From: Streptomyces fructofermentans
GTDB taxonomy: Bacteria; Actinomycetota; Actinomycetes; Streptomycetales; Streptomycetaceae
Direction: 5' to 3'
Length of the DNA stretch: 53,559 nt
Assembly: GCF_014651055.1 (NCBI RefSeq)
Contig: NZ_BMWD01000042.1
Location: 1 to 53,559 of the forward strand
Shown here in pieces: positions 1 to 9,253 of the stretch; positions within the stretch are counted from its first letter, which is position 1, and every line of letters starts with the position of its first letter. Below the pieces are notes generated by a model. It did no database searches. It saw only the letters and a program-made list of their open reading frames with translations, and was not told the origin of the DNA. The position numbers and the translations under genes were made by a program.

Positions 1-474
1 GCCTTCATCGTGGACACCTTCTCCCGCCGCATCGTCGGCTGGTCCGCGTCGCTGTCGAAACAGTCCCAACTCGTCCTGGATGCCCTGGACATGGGCCTGT
101 GGCAGCGCGACCGAGACGGCCGTCCGCCCGTCCCCGGCGAGTTGGTGCACCACTCCGATGCCGGGTCGCAATACACATCATTTCGCCTCGCCGAACACCT
201 GGACTCGGCCCGGATCGCGGCCTCGATCGGGTCGGTTGGCGACGCTTACGACAACGCGCTCATGGAGTCGACGATCGGCCTGTTCAAGACCGAGGTCATC
301 AAGCCGCAGCGGCCGTGGAAGACGCTGTCGCACGTCGAGCTCGCCACTGCCGAGTGGGTCGACTGGTACAACCACCGTCGACTTCACGGTGAGATCGGGC
401 ACATCCCACCCGCCGAATACGAAGCCAACTTCTACCGAGCAACCACGAATCTCCAGGTCACAGCCAACATCTGA
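1..474 (+). CDS. IS3-family transposase (OrfB), C-terminal part
   Basis: This is the catalytic half of an IS3-family transposase, a DDE recombinase that cuts and joins the ends of its element. The reading frame is already open at base 1, so the start is off-window. The integrase-core signatures are visible: IVDTFSRRIVGW near the window start carries the first Asp, HHSDAGSQYTS carries the second, and ALMESTIGLFKTE carries the Glu. The tail has the usual YNHRRLHGEIGH motif followed by PPAEYEANFY, as in intact copies. No frameshift is seen in the visible part, so the gene may be functional if the unseen 5' part is intact. Its presence at the edge of a CRISPR- and pseudogene-rich region fits a mobile, rearranging island. 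Confidence 0.93.
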   Translation, partial: AFIVDTFSRRIVGWSASLSKQSQLVLDALDMGLWQRDRDGRPPVPGELVHHSDAGSQYTSFRLAEHLDSARIAASIGSVGDAYDNALMESTIGLFKTEVIKPQRPWKTLSHVELATAEWVDWYNHRRLHGEIGHIPPAEYEANFYRATTNLQVTANI

Positions 475-501
475 GATCTCTATCGAACCCGGAACGGTTC
501 A
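1..501 (+). mobile_element. 3' end of an IS3-family insertion sequence
   Basis: The window opens inside the transposase of an IS3-type element. About 27 bp after the transposase stop lies GGAACGGTTCA, whose complement starts TGAACCG, the TGA-type terminus expected of an IS3 right inverted repeat, so the element probably ends near 501. The left end lies outside the window, so the terminal repeats and target duplication cannot be checked. Confidence 0.65.
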
Positions 502-604
502 GGGTTAGGGACGGAGTCTTCGGTAAACGCGCCGCAGCGCTGTGATCGGGTCCGTAGGATTTGCACGGAATCACTTGAATCTTTCTACATAGGCTGAGAG
601 CACC

Positions 605-1162
605 GTGAACGCTGCGACACTGCTGCTGCTTGGCGCCGCGGGGGGAGCGGTACGCGGAATCGTGCACGCCTACGACTGCATGACCGAATGGCTGAACGGG
701 CGTCAGCAGTACCGGCTCGATCCCGACTCCGCTGCTGAAGGGCCGCCCGCGTTCCGCGCGTTCTACGATATCGGGGGCGAGTCCATCGCCGCCGTGGTGC
801 ACTCTCTGCTGGGAGCTCTGGTCGCCGGACTGCTGGGGATGTCAGGGCAGATTAGTGGCGGCTTCGCGGTGTTCGCTGCCGGCGCCTCGGCTCCGTTGGT
901 CCTCGTCCAGCTCAAGAACTCGCGCTTGGCGGACGTCGTCCTGGGGGAGGGCACCGCTTCGACCGCCGTGAACCCCACGCAGCCCGCAGATGCCGCAGTC
1001 AACGGACCGGTCCTGCGCGGCACCCGGGAGACCACGCCCACACAACGCACCGCGAGCGATTCACCATCGTCGCCTGGGACGGACAGCCCGCCGGTTTCAC
1101 GGCCTTCCTCACCTCCAGGCGCGGCGCACCGGCCGGCCACGGACGAGGACGGCGCCGGGTGA
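605..1162 (+). CDS. putative small membrane protein with disordered C-terminus
   Basis: The protein has 185 residues and no recognised family. It starts at GTG 605 behind a weak GAGAG ribosome site. A short hydrophobic segment covers about residues 4-20, and a long hydrophobic stretch covers about 60-100 (SLLGALVAGLLG onward), so one or two membrane passes are likely. From about residue 115 the chain is rich in Pro, Ser and Thr with no hydrophobic clusters, typical of a disordered tail. The stop overlaps the next gene by 4 bp (GTGA), so the two are translationally coupled and probably act together. Function is unknown; the first gene after an IS element suggests accessory DNA. Confidence 0.7.
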   Translation: MNAATLLLLGAAGGAVRGIVHAYDCMTEWLNGRQQYRLDPDSAAEGPPAFRAFYDIGGESIAAVVHSLLGALVAGLLGMSGQISGGFAVFAAGASAPLVLVQLKNSRLADVVLGEGTASTAVNPTQPADAAVNGPVLRGTRETTPTQRTASDSPSSPGTDSPPVSRPSSPPGAAHRPATDEDGAG

Positions 1163-2061
1163 GCCGGCCCAGCCTGCTGCGCCGGGCCGCAGCAGCCACT
1201 CTCGGCACCAGCCGTACGCGTACCCGGGCCCCGGCACTGACGGCGGCCGTAGAACTTAGTCTCGCCCGCCGGGCCGCAGCTGCCGTCATCGGGATCCGCT
1301 CCTACCAGCCTGCCGGACAACCCGCAGCAGCCCGCCCGGCCAGCAACTCCGCTACAGCTGCCAGGGCCTGGATAGTGGACCGCCCCATCGACCGCACGCG
1401 CCCTTCCACCGGAATGGCACCGAGTGCGCAGCCAGAGAAGGGCACGGCCACTGCCCATCGTCCGCCGCACCCCAACGGCCCGTCCGGTCCGGGCCTGCCG
1501 ACCCAGGCTGCTGTCGCTATCGGTCCCGCCTCACTCGTGGTGATCGGAGGAAGCGGCACACGCGTACATCAGATTCGGCGCCGACCGCAGCACGCCCTTG
1601 CGCTGGCTGCAATTGCCGCCACCATCGCCATAGCATTCACCGCATTCGGCTACCAACTACGCCCCATCGTCCAGCCCTCGCGCTCTGTCGGCAGCATGCC
1701 CGTCGTGAGCGGTGACGTGCCGGAGGCCTACCTCGGAAGTTGGACAGCCACCCTCGCCAACACCGAAGGCGAAAACACCAGATCACTCGTCATCAAGCAG
1801 GGCAGCATCGGTGACGACGTTCTAATTCTCGTCGCCGACGGCCCCACCGGCGAGAACACATACCACTGCGTGTTCTCGGCTGCCCTGACCGCCGCCCCCA
1901 GCAGCGGCACCCGACTGGAACTCGGTCCGAGCACCCTCACCTCCGGCACCCCGGCGGCCTCCTGCTCCCCGGGAACTGCCTCAACTCTCACCCTCAAAGA
2001 CGACGGCACCCTGCACCGCTCCCTCGGAGGGCAAACGGTCGCCTACACCCGCACCCCGTAA
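1159..2061 (+). CDS. single-pass membrane protein with kinase-tail-like extracellular domain
   Basis: This 300-residue protein starts with GTG 1159, overlapping the upstream stop. The first 140 residues are Arg/Ala/Pro-rich with little predicted structure. A transmembrane helix lies at about residues 145-168 (ALAAIAATIAIAFTAFGY). After it, residues from about 190 form a compact beta-rich domain beginning AYLGSWTATL and containing YHCVFSA, CSPGT and LTLKDDGTLHR. That domain closely resembles the extracytoplasmic tail found on many streptomycete Ser/Thr kinases, but no kinase domain is present here. It may bind a ligand or a partner outside the cell. Together with the preceding gene it forms a two-gene membrane unit of unknown role directly upstream of the leader of CRISPR array 1. 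Confidence 0.75.
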   Translation: MSRPSLLRRAAAATLGTSRTRTRAPALTAAVELSLARRAAAAVIGIRSYQPAGQPAAARPASNSATAARAWIVDRPIDRTRPSTGMAPSAQPEKGTATAHRPPHPNGPSGPGLPTQAAVAIGPASLVVIGGSGTRVHQIRRRPQHALALAAIAATIAIAFTAFGYQLRPIVQPSRSVGSMPVVSGDVPEAYLGSWTATLANTEGENTRSLVIKQGSIGDDVLILVADGPTGENTYHCVFSAALTAAPSSGTRLELGPSTLTSGTPAASCSPGTASTLTLKDDGTLHRSLGGQTVAYTRTP

Positions 2062-2224
2062 CGACCGCCACCGCCGCCTGCAGGTATGGCACGCTCCTGC
2101 GCCCAGAACACCGGCACCAGACAGAGCCATGCGCTCCCCCATCGGAGGACACATACCAACCCTGCGACCAATCCCAGCACTTCACACACCGACGCGATCA
2201 CACCCGCAGTAGGGTGGCCGATTG

Positions 2225-2331
2225 ACCGCCGAGCACTCGCGCAACACATACCAACTATGCCCGATTTGCCGGAATCAGCAAAAGTGTGTGAAAACGCGCC
2301 CCGGGCGAGGTAGACCCGCAGGTCGCGCAGT
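2225..2331 (+). promoter_or_regulatory. leader of CRISPR array 1
   Basis: This AT-richer stretch precedes the first, most regular repeat. It contains AAAGTGTGTGAAAAC and a GCAGGTCGCGCAG end next to the repeat. Both are shared almost exactly with the region before array 3 (16965-17042). This marks it as the leader that carries the promoter and integration signals and fixes transcription as left to right. Confidence 0.8.
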
Positions 2332-3274
2332 CTGCTCCCCGCACCCGCGGGGATGGTCCGAGCTTCCAGGTGGTGGCCGAGGTGTAGGAGACCTGCTCCC
2401 CGCACCCGCGGGGATGGTCCCGCCCGGCTCCAGCAGCGCCTTTCGAAGATGAACTGCTCCCCGCACCCGTGCGGGGATAGTCCCGGCGCCGGCCTCTCCC
2501 GGCCGCCCTTGCCGAGCTGCTCCCCGCACCCGCGGGGATGGTCCCGGGGCGCAGCTCGGCTCACGGCAGGCCCTCGCCTGCTCCCCGCACCCGCGGGGAT
2601 GGTCCCGGCGCAGGTGCCAGACCGAGTGCGCGGCGCTGCTGCTCCCCGCACCCGCGGGGATGGTCCCAATGGTCGATTTTGTGCGGTGGTCGAACCGGTC
2701 TGCTCCCCGCACCCGCGGGGATGGTCCCCGCTCGAACTCGTCGACGGTCAGCAGCGCCACCTGCTCCCCGCACCCGCGGGGATGGTCCCAAGGCCTACCT
2801 GAGCGCGTACACCGTCATCGCCTGCTCCCCGCACCCGCGGGGATGGTCCCCAGTCGATGATCGCGTTGACCAGATCTGGGATCTGCTCCCCGCACCCGCG
2901 GGGATGGTCCCTTGGCGGCCGCCTCGGCGAGGGTGAGCGACGTCTGCTCCCCGCACCCGCGGGGATGGTCCCGTCGGTGCCTTCGCCGAATTCCTCCTGA
3001 AACTCTGCTCCCCGCACCCGCGGGGATGGTCCCGCTCGATCGCACACAGCACGGCGTGGCTGAACCTGCTCCCCGCACCCGCGGGGATGGCCCTGACCGT
3101 GGACCCAACCCGGATCGAAGACCTCGCTGCTCCCCGCACCCGCGGGGATGGTCCCCTCACTGACACGGACTCGCGGCTCCATCTCCGCTGCTCCCCGCCC
3201 CGCGGGGATAGTCCCGGCCGCTTCCGCCGCGTCATGGCTACCGCCCCTGCTCCCTGCACCCGCGGGGTGGTCCC
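2332..3274 (+). CRISPR. CRISPR array 1: 16 repeats, 15 spacers, type I-E style
   Basis: A 29-bp repeat begins CTGCTCCCC, carries the palindrome CCCGCacccGCGGG and ends GGGGATGGTCCC. It recurs every 61 bp, giving 32-bp spacers. Repeat starts read: 2332, 2393, 2454, 2517, then every 61 bp to 3188, and 3247. Repeat length, spacer length and palindrome match type I-E arrays of actinobacteria. The third repeat has a 2-bp insertion and an A in place of G (GGGGATAGTCCC). The last three, farthest from the leader, are shortened or mutated (CCGCCCCGCGG, CCCTGCACC), as expected for the old trailer end. No cas gene lies within the window. The open frames that run through the array are artefacts of the repeat. 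Confidence 0.97.
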
Positions 3275-3475
3275 GCCCTGCTGTCCCCGATGGGCGGGTA
3301 AAGGGCAGCCGCCTACGCGGCAAAAGGCTCCGTGAGGACCGCGACGCCTTGCCCAACGACCCGTCGCCTGTGCCGAACATTCAGACGACGGCCTATGTAC
3401 GCTCATATACTCATGCGCGTCTTGTGCCGCAGCCGCTACCGTCCTTGCCCACGGAGCCACCGGAGGGGGAACGGG

Positions 3476-6208
3476 ATGGCGGACCTGGCCACCTTTCAGA
3501 TGAATCGGGCGCCCGCTCGCGCGGCACTCCAGGAGGACCATTTCCTGAAACTCGAGGCGGGCGGGCCCTTCGTCGAAGCGCTGCGGGCCCTCTTGGCGCC
3601 GCGGCCACCGGAACCGTCGCAGGAAAGCGAGGTTCAGGACGACGGGTTCACCGAGGCGTCAGGGACGGAGCCGTCGGGCACCGCTGTCGAAGGCGGCGAA
3701 GCAGCGGCATCGGGGCTGCAGGTCGCCGAGGCGGCCCAGGCGGCTGCCCGGCGCCATCTGGCCACACTGCCGGATGCATTGCAGGCATCCCTCGATCTCC
3801 AGGCCACCACGACTCCCCCGGACAGCTGGTTCCTGCGGCTGCTGCTCCGGCTGGACGAGTGGCTGTCCGCGGCAGACAACACCCCCTCCCCCGAGGCGTT
3901 CGACCGCTTCCTCCAGCGGCAGTTGGGCCGACTGGTGGATCAGGACGAGGTCGACCTGGCGACCTTCGACCCGGGCCCGGAGCGCACCACGACCTGCGCC
4001 GCGCTGGTGGACGTGCTGTGCGCAGCGCTGCTCGTGCCCGAGAGCTGGCAGACGGCGCAGCGCGCCGGTCGGCTGCTGCTGGTCGCCGGACTGGTCACGT
4101 TGAGGTTCGACCGGTGCCGGCCCTTCGAGTCGGCGGGCAGCATCGGTGAACTGCTCCAGCACCGCGCGCCGTTGCTGCCCTCGCCGCCGTTCCCCGAGGT
4201 TCTGCCGGACAAGCGGGTCCACTTGGTGCGGGCGGCGACAGTGAGCGATCTGTACGTCGTGCGCAGCGAGTGGCGATGCTATGAGGCCGGGGAGGTCGCG
4301 GACATCACCAACGTCCTGGCCAGGGAGAAGCTGGAGCACAAGCGGCTGAGCATCGAGGAGCGGGAGCTGACCGATGTGCTCGGCGAGGAGCGCGTCACCA
4401 CCGAGGAGCGGTCGGACGAGTCGAAGGACCAGGTGGAGCTCTCCGAGGAGACCCAGCGCCAGGTGGATCTGGCTGTGCACGCGGAGGGCCAGGTCAGCAG
4501 CAGCGGCCAGTACGGTGCGGCCAAGGTCGACTCGACCGTCGGCGCCTCCGTGGACTTCTCGGTCTCCGATGCCATGCGCCGCGCCACCCGGGTCGCGCGC
4601 GAGGCGGTCCACCGGGCCACGGCCGCGATCGAGAACCGTCGGCGGACCGAGCGAACGGAGCGGATGCTCACCCGCACCGAGGTCACGGACACCCACAGCT
4701 TCGACAATCCGTCGCCGGAGCATGTGCGGGGCGTCTACCGCTGGGTCGACCGCATCGACCGCTACCAGGTCGTCCGGTATCCCAGTCGGCTGCAGCTGGA
4801 GTTCCAGCTGCCCGAGCCGGGCAACGCGCTGCGGCGTCTGCTGGCACCCTCCGGTACCGCGGCCTTGGACGACCCTGGAGTGTTCGCCCTGGAGCCCACT
4901 CAGATCGACCGTGCGTCCTGGTCGACGCTGGCGGCCCGGTACAAGGTGCTGGGTATCTCCCCGCCCCCGGACGAGAGCGTCGCGGTGAGCGTGACGGTCC
5001 ACGGCAGCACGAGCACGCTGCCGAAGGACGAGGCGGTGTGGAACCTGGCTCCGGCGACCGCGAAGGAGGAGATCGCCCTGCCGCCCGGGTACGAGGCGGT
5101 GCACGTGTCGATCTCTGTGCGGGCCGATCCGCTGCTCGGCAAGTTCGTCCGCGAGTACACCGATTCCACCGGCACGGAGACGATCGAGCGCTTCCGCTCG
5201 CTGTCGGTGACCGCCACGGTCGCCGACCTCGCCGAATGGCACTGGCACCCGGGCGACCACGGCAACACCATCCAACCGGACCGCACCCAGCGCAAGAACG
5301 CCACCGCAGCCTGGCAACTCCCTTCTCAGAAAGGCCAGTTGACGTATCCGGTGCGCGACAAGCTGCCGGTACGGATCGTGGCTGCGGGCGCCGAGAGCGT
5401 CAGCGCCGCGGTCCTCGTGCAGTGCGCGCTCACGGACGCTGCGTACCAGTCGTGGCGTCAGGGCGTGTACGACCTGCTCCTCGCAGCCCACCAGGAGGCC
5501 CAGCGGGAGTACCGCGAGGAGCAGGCTCGTCTGGCGATGCGCGGAGCCTCGTCCGTGCGCGAGCGGTCGCCGGCGCGCAACCAGCAGATGGTCCGGGAGG
5601 AGCTCCGGCGGCTGGTGCTGGCCTGGCTGACCGACCAGTCGCCCTTTCCCGGGCGCCCGGCGGTGCTGGTAGACCATCCCGAGAACACCCACCTGCCGAC
5701 CGCACTCGAGGTTGCAGCGGACATCCAGTTCCTGGAGCAGGCCTTCGAATGGCAGAACATGGTCTACGTCTGCTACCCGTACTACTGGGCCAGGACCGAC
5801 CAATGGGACGATCTGCGACTCCTGGAGACCGCCGACCCGGAACTGGGCCAGTTCCTGCGGGCCGGGTCGGTCCGCGTAGTGCTGCCCGCTCGGCCGAGCA
5901 TGCAGTGCCAGGTGGAACACTGGCTCGCCTTCCGCCAGCCGTGGGCCAGCGGCACCCCGCCCACCCCCGACAAGCCCGCCTACGTCTCCGTCACGCAGGA
6001 GATCCGCGATCAGTTGCTGCCCCCGCCCGACGGCATTCCCGGCGAGTCCTGGGAGGTGCGGCTGCCCACGCCGTTCCGCTGGCTCGACGCATCCGCGCGG
6101 CTGCCGCACAACCCGCGCGGTGTCCTTGGCCTGCCGCCCAACGAACCCGTCCGCCCGTTGTGCGACCACCCGGACGGTCACGGTGATCACGTCGACGGCG
6201 AGGAATGA
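3476..6208 (+). CDS. large uncharacterised protein, gene A of three-gene cassette
   Basis: The protein has 910 residues. The start at ATG 3476 is chosen because it follows a strong GGAGGGGGAACGGG site and matches a natural N-terminus; the frame stays open upstream to 3332. Residues 1-90 include an acidic linker. Residues 90-240 are helical. Around residue 270 is AGEVADITNVL, followed by a highly charged, probably coiled-coil stretch (about 282-345) and a Gly/Ser-rich amphipathic segment. VYRWVDRIDRYQVVRYPSR lies near residue 420 and is followed by beta-rich domains; MVYVCYPYYWARTDQW lies near 762. I recall the AGE-I-NVL plus VYRWVDK combination from large bacterial proteins annotated only as hypothetical, some near secretion or toxin loci. 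No catalytic motif or signal peptide is seen. Only 3 bp separate it from gene B, so it belongs to an operon of three. Confidence 0.85.
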   Translation: MADLATFQMNRAPARAALQEDHFLKLEAGGPFVEALRALLAPRPPEPSQESEVQDDGFTEASGTEPSGTAVEGGEAAASGLQVAEAAQAAARRHLATLPDALQASLDLQATTTPPDSWFLRLLLRLDEWLSAADNTPSPEAFDRFLQRQLGRLVDQDEVDLATFDPGPERTTTCAALVDVLCAALLVPESWQTAQRAGRLLLVAGLVTLRFDRCRPFESAGSIGELLQHRAPLLPSPPFPEVLPDKRVHLVRAATVSDLYVVRSEWRCYEAGEVADITNVLAREKLEHKRLSIEERELTDVLGEERVTTEERSDESKDQVELSEETQRQVDLAVHAEGQVSSSGQYGAAKVDSTVGASVDFSVSDAMRRATRVAREAVHRATAAIENRRRTERTERMLTRTEVTDTHSFDNPSPEHVRGVYRWVDRIDRYQVVRYPSRLQLEFQLPEPGNALRRLLAPSGTAALDDPGVFALEPTQIDRASWSTLAARYKVLGISPPPDESVAVSVTVHGSTSTLPKDEAVWNLAPATAKEEIALPPGYEAVHVSISVRADPLLGKFVREYTDSTGTETIERFRSLSVTATVADLAEWHWHPGDHGNTIQPDRTQRKNATAAWQLPSQKGQLTYPVRDKLPVRIVAAGAESVSAAVLVQCALTDAAYQSWRQGVYDLLLAAHQEAQREYREEQARLAMRGASSVRERSPARNQQMVREELRRLVLAWLTDQSPFPGRPAVLVDHPENTHLPTALEVAADIQFLEQAFEWQNMVYVCYPYYWARTDQWDDLRLLETADPELGQFLRAGSVRVVLPARPSMQCQVEHWLAFRQPWASGTPPTPDKPAYVSVTQEIRDQLLPPPDGIPGESWEVRLPTPFRWLDASARLPHNPRGVLGLPPNEPVRPLCDHPDGHGDHVDGEE

Positions 6209-6211
6209 GGC

Positions 6212-7720
6212 GTGCTGTACGTCCTCGAACCCGCAGCCGGGGAATCCGCACCGGCAAAGGCACCCCCGGGGGAGCCCGCGGCGGTGCCGGTGATGCTCAG
6301 GCTGGCCCCCGGGCAGACCGTGGAAGTCGACTTCGGCGTCCCCGAGGAGGCCGTGGCGGAACTCGTGGACTTCCTCTACCGGATCGGCGGTGCGCACCTT
6401 CTGGAGGAACTCCTGGACGAGCTCGCCGGCACCGACCCGCGGCGGGGGCCCGACACTCCGCAGGCACAACGCACCCAGCAGGCGGCCGGGCTGTGCCAGG
6501 CGCAGGTCGCGGCGGCACGGCTGCGCGCCCTGAGCGCGCTGCGCACCCTCGATGGCGTCGCCTTCGCAGTCCTCAGGGAGCAGTTGGACGCTGCGCGTGC
6601 CGCACTGCGTCTGTCCCGCTACGGGCTCGTCGAAGGCACCGACTACGCCTACCCCGTCGTGGCCGCCGATGCGGGGGCCCAGGAGACGTATGCGCAACTG
6701 CGTGCCGCAGTCCTTGACCTTGACGTCAAACGGCGCGCGGTGCGCCGGTGGGAGAACTTCACGATCCCCAACAACGCGCCGGCGGCGCGCGAGCAGTTCA
6801 ACGCAGTCCTCGAGCCGTACGTGACGGCATACCGTGCGGCGATCCGCGACTGGCCCGTCCTGGCGGTGCGGGGACATCAGGTCATCGACGCGCTGGGCCG
6901 ACGACAGCGCTCGGACGTGGCGTCCTGGGCCGCGGAGCGGGACGGCACCCCACTGGACGACCTGATCAAGGAAAATCTCGGTGAGGCGTGGCGGGAACTC
7001 ATCGACGAGCAGCCGGACTTCCTGGACGGAGTCCGGTCCAAAGCCGCCGCTGCGGTCCGCATCGCCGAACAGCTCGCCCCGCCGCGGCTCGGCCGCCCGG
7101 AGCGCATCTTCGGCGTCCAGCATCCACTGTGGCGCTACCCCCACCTCGTCCATGCTGCACTGGAGCGTCTGGACCTGCGCCCCGGCGACATCGGATACGC
7201 CGCAGCGACCAGCGCGCTGAGCTATGCGGCGGAGCAGGCCGCGCTGGAACGGGCCGAGGAGACCCGCATGGAAGCAGTCCTGGGCTGGGCTTCCCTCGGT
7301 TTCGGCATCCTCGCCATGGTGCCTGTGGTGGGCCAGTTCGCTCTCCTCGCCACCGGGGTGACCTCGGCGGTCCGTGCGCTGCGCAGTTCCGTCGACTACC
7401 TCGATGCCAGCAGTCGGCGCAGCGCGCTGGGCCCGCTGGCCGACCGGTTCGGCTTCGCCGAGCCGAACGCGACAGGGTTCGTCGTGGATCTGCTGGGCCT
7501 GGTCAGCGACGTGGCCCTGCCGGTGCTCGGCAAGGCGCTGACCAGCGCGATCGTCCCGGCAGGCCGTCTCCTTGCCGCAGGGCGGATACAAACGGCGCTG
7601 AACACCGGCGAGCGGGTGGCGGACCTCGCCGCGTACACCATCGACGCCAACGCGGCCCTGCTGGACAAGAGACTGCGCACCGTGGGCCTGTCGGAGGTGG
7701 AAGGGCGGGCGTCTCCGTGA
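6212..7720 (+). CDS. uncharacterised protein with hydrophobic C-terminal region, gene B of cassette
   Basis: The protein has 502 residues and starts at GTG 6212, 3 bp after gene A. Most of the N-terminal 340 residues are helical and charged (for example QVAAARLRALSALRTL), with no known domain. Two long hydrophobic segments follow: about residues 358-388 (WASLGFGILAMVPVVGQF) and about 424-456 (DLLGLVSDVALPVLGKAL). Such Gly/Ala-rich hydrophobic stretches resemble the pre-toxin or pore-like regions of polymorphic toxins and large effectors. The stop overlaps the GTG of gene C (GTGA), a sign of tightly coupled translation and fixed stoichiometry. It might be the membrane-inserting part of the complex; that is inference from composition only. 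Confidence 0.83.
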   Translation: MLYVLEPAAGESAPAKAPPGEPAAVPVMLRLAPGQTVEVDFGVPEEAVAELVDFLYRIGGAHLLEELLDELAGTDPRRGPDTPQAQRTQQAAGLCQAQVAAARLRALSALRTLDGVAFAVLREQLDAARAALRLSRYGLVEGTDYAYPVVAADAGAQETYAQLRAAVLDLDVKRRAVRRWENFTIPNNAPAAREQFNAVLEPYVTAYRAAIRDWPVLAVRGHQVIDALGRRQRSDVASWAAERDGTPLDDLIKENLGEAWRELIDEQPDFLDGVRSKAAAAVRIAEQLAPPRLGRPERIFGVQHPLWRYPHLVHAALERLDLRPGDIGYAAATSALSYAAEQAALERAEETRMEAVLGWASLGFGILAMVPVVGQFALLATGVTSAVRALRSSVDYLDASSRRSALGPLADRFGFAEPNATGFVVDLLGLVSDVALPVLGKALTSAIVPAGRLLAAGRIQTALNTGERVADLAAYTIDANAALLDKRLRTVGLSEVEGRASP

Positions 7721-9105
7721 ACGCGTTCGACATGCCCCCGCTGGGGCCGCTCGGTGCGGCAGCCAAGCAGAAGGCGCTGCGCTCCGCCACCCAGTCGGCA
7801 CCGCATCCGCTCAAGACCGCCCCGGATCCCGAGCCACCCGTGCTGGGCCGGATCGTCTCGCCGCCCCCCGCCGTGGTCGACCTTGCCGAACAGGCCCACG
7901 CCCTGGCCGCTTTCCGCCCCCATCTCGACTTCCGCGCACTGCGTATCGCCCTGGAGGACGCATCCGCACACCTGCCGTCAGGCACGGCGCCGCGACTCGT
8001 CGCCCTCGCCGAGGAACGGCTCGCCGGCCGGTCGCTGACGCAACTCTCCGCCACCGATATGGATGGCCTGCGAGATGATCTGCGGCGGCAGATCGCCCGT
8101 TCCGCGCCAGGCACAAAGCGGTTGCAGCGCATACTCCGCGACCGGATGCGAGGCCTGCGCGGTATCCGGGCCGGGGGCGGCATGCTCGTGTCGACCGCGC
8201 GGGTTCAGGGCGGAGTGTGGATCTTCTTCCATACACGTGCCGCTCCACCGGAGATCGTCGGCGAGGCGTTCCTGCCGCTCCGTCGGGGGGCGCCGCTGCC
8301 CGCCCGGTTCCCTGACCCCGCGCAGGCCGGTCTCGTCGGGCAGCCCCGGTGGTGGGACGCCCAGCACCGGCTCAGCCCTGTGCGTCCACCCCATCCGCCG
8401 ACGGTGCGCGCCTCGTCCGAACTCGGTTCCCAGGCGCTGGAACTGGGACCGGATCTCGTCCTGGACGCCGTCGGCCGTGCCGAGCAGGCGGCGCAAGCGG
8501 CGCAGATACGCTCGCGTGCCGTGCTCCCCACGGCCCGCACCACAAAGCAGCGCATCAGCACCAGCGACCGGATCCTCGACTACGACGTGTCGGCCGCAGA
8601 GGTGGCGGGCGGCGAGTGGGACACCAGAGTCCGGCTCCTCGTGCGGACCGGGCCTGAGGTCACACGGCTGCCGAGCACAGCACTCGACGGCATACTGTCT
8701 CCCCCGGGCACGTTGGACCCCACCCAGAAGAACCCCGCACTGCGCAATCTGGCCCGCTGCCATGCGCTCGGCCCCGTCCTCGGCGACGAGACACTGCTCG
8801 GCCTCGCTTACGGTCCGCACGAGGCGTTCAATCTCCTTCAGGTCAACACGGTGGAGGCCTTCGCCCGATGGGACTTCAAGCGGACCGGCCGGCTCAATTT
8901 CAAGGCCGAGACGACGATGGCCGTCAGCGTGTACCTCGCCCACATCGACGTGGGCGGAAAGAAGGTCCCGTTCCTCAGGGCCGCGCACTACGAGGTTGAA
9001 CTGGATGACGGCCAGTTCGCCAAATTCGTCCTCACCATCGACGGCTCCGGGCGCGTGACCAAGGAAGTGCGGATCGGTGCAGGCGAGGGCCTGTCCCTCG
9101 ACTGA
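7717..9105 (+). CDS. putative polymorphic-toxin-like effector, gene C of cassette
   Basis: The protein has 462 residues and starts at GTG 7717, overlapping the gene B stop. The frame is open far upstream, but the overlap start gives a sensible N-terminus (NAFDMPPLGPLG). Residues 1-120 are Pro/Ala-rich then helical; 150-215 carry a WIFFHTR strand region. The C-terminal 120 residues are the interesting part: RCHALGPVLGDE (about 347-358), GLAYGPHEAFNL and VNTVEAFARW, then a strand region ending YEVELDDGQFAKF. The H-x-L-G-P-x-x-G-D-E plus G-x-A-x-x-P-x-x-x-N pattern resembles C-terminal domains of bacterial polymorphic toxins (the type 4 toxin group comes to mind). That match is from memory. No immunity gene is obvious downstream, where only CRISPR debris follows. 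Confidence 0.82.
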   Translation: MNAFDMPPLGPLGAAAKQKALRSATQSAPHPLKTAPDPEPPVLGRIVSPPPAVVDLAEQAHALAAFRPHLDFRALRIALEDASAHLPSGTAPRLVALAEERLAGRSLTQLSATDMDGLRDDLRRQIARSAPGTKRLQRILRDRMRGLRGIRAGGGMLVSTARVQGGVWIFFHTRAAPPEIVGEAFLPLRRGAPLPARFPDPAQAGLVGQPRWWDAQHRLSPVRPPHPPTVRASSELGSQALELGPDLVLDAVGRAEQAAQAAQIRSRAVLPTARTTKQRISTSDRILDYDVSAAEVAGGEWDTRVRLLVRTGPEVTRLPSTALDGILSPPGTLDPTQKNPALRNLARCHALGPVLGDETLLGLAYGPHEAFNLLQVNTVEAFARWDFKRTGRLNFKAETTMAVSVYLAHIDVGGKKVPFLRAAHYEVELDDGQFAKFVLTIDGSGRVTKEVRIGAGEGLSLD

Positions 9106-9253
9106 CGCATTGACGAGGGCGGACACGGACGTGGAGCCGGCGCCCAGAATGATCTGCCTCTTCGATGCCCCAGCGTGCTCTTCGAGTGCACCAAGCGGAC
9201 ACGGCGACAAAGATCACCGACGGTCACGGGGATGCCCGGATCGAGCCGTGCCT

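Noticed and set aside
763..1470. Minus-strand frame opposite the first membrane genes
   Set aside because: No ribosome site and no protein-like pattern; the plus genes are coupled and convincing.
2043..3541. Several open frames inside CRISPR array 1 giving repeats such as SPHPRGWS and PAPAGMV
   Set aside because: The peptide repeats come directly from the 29-bp DNA repeat in different frames; there is no gene.
3659..7801. Very long minus-strand open frame opposite the three-gene cassette
   Set aside because: It is the antisense of well-formed plus-strand genes with ribosome sites and overlapping starts; high GC makes long antisense frames common. Its product has no sensible domain.
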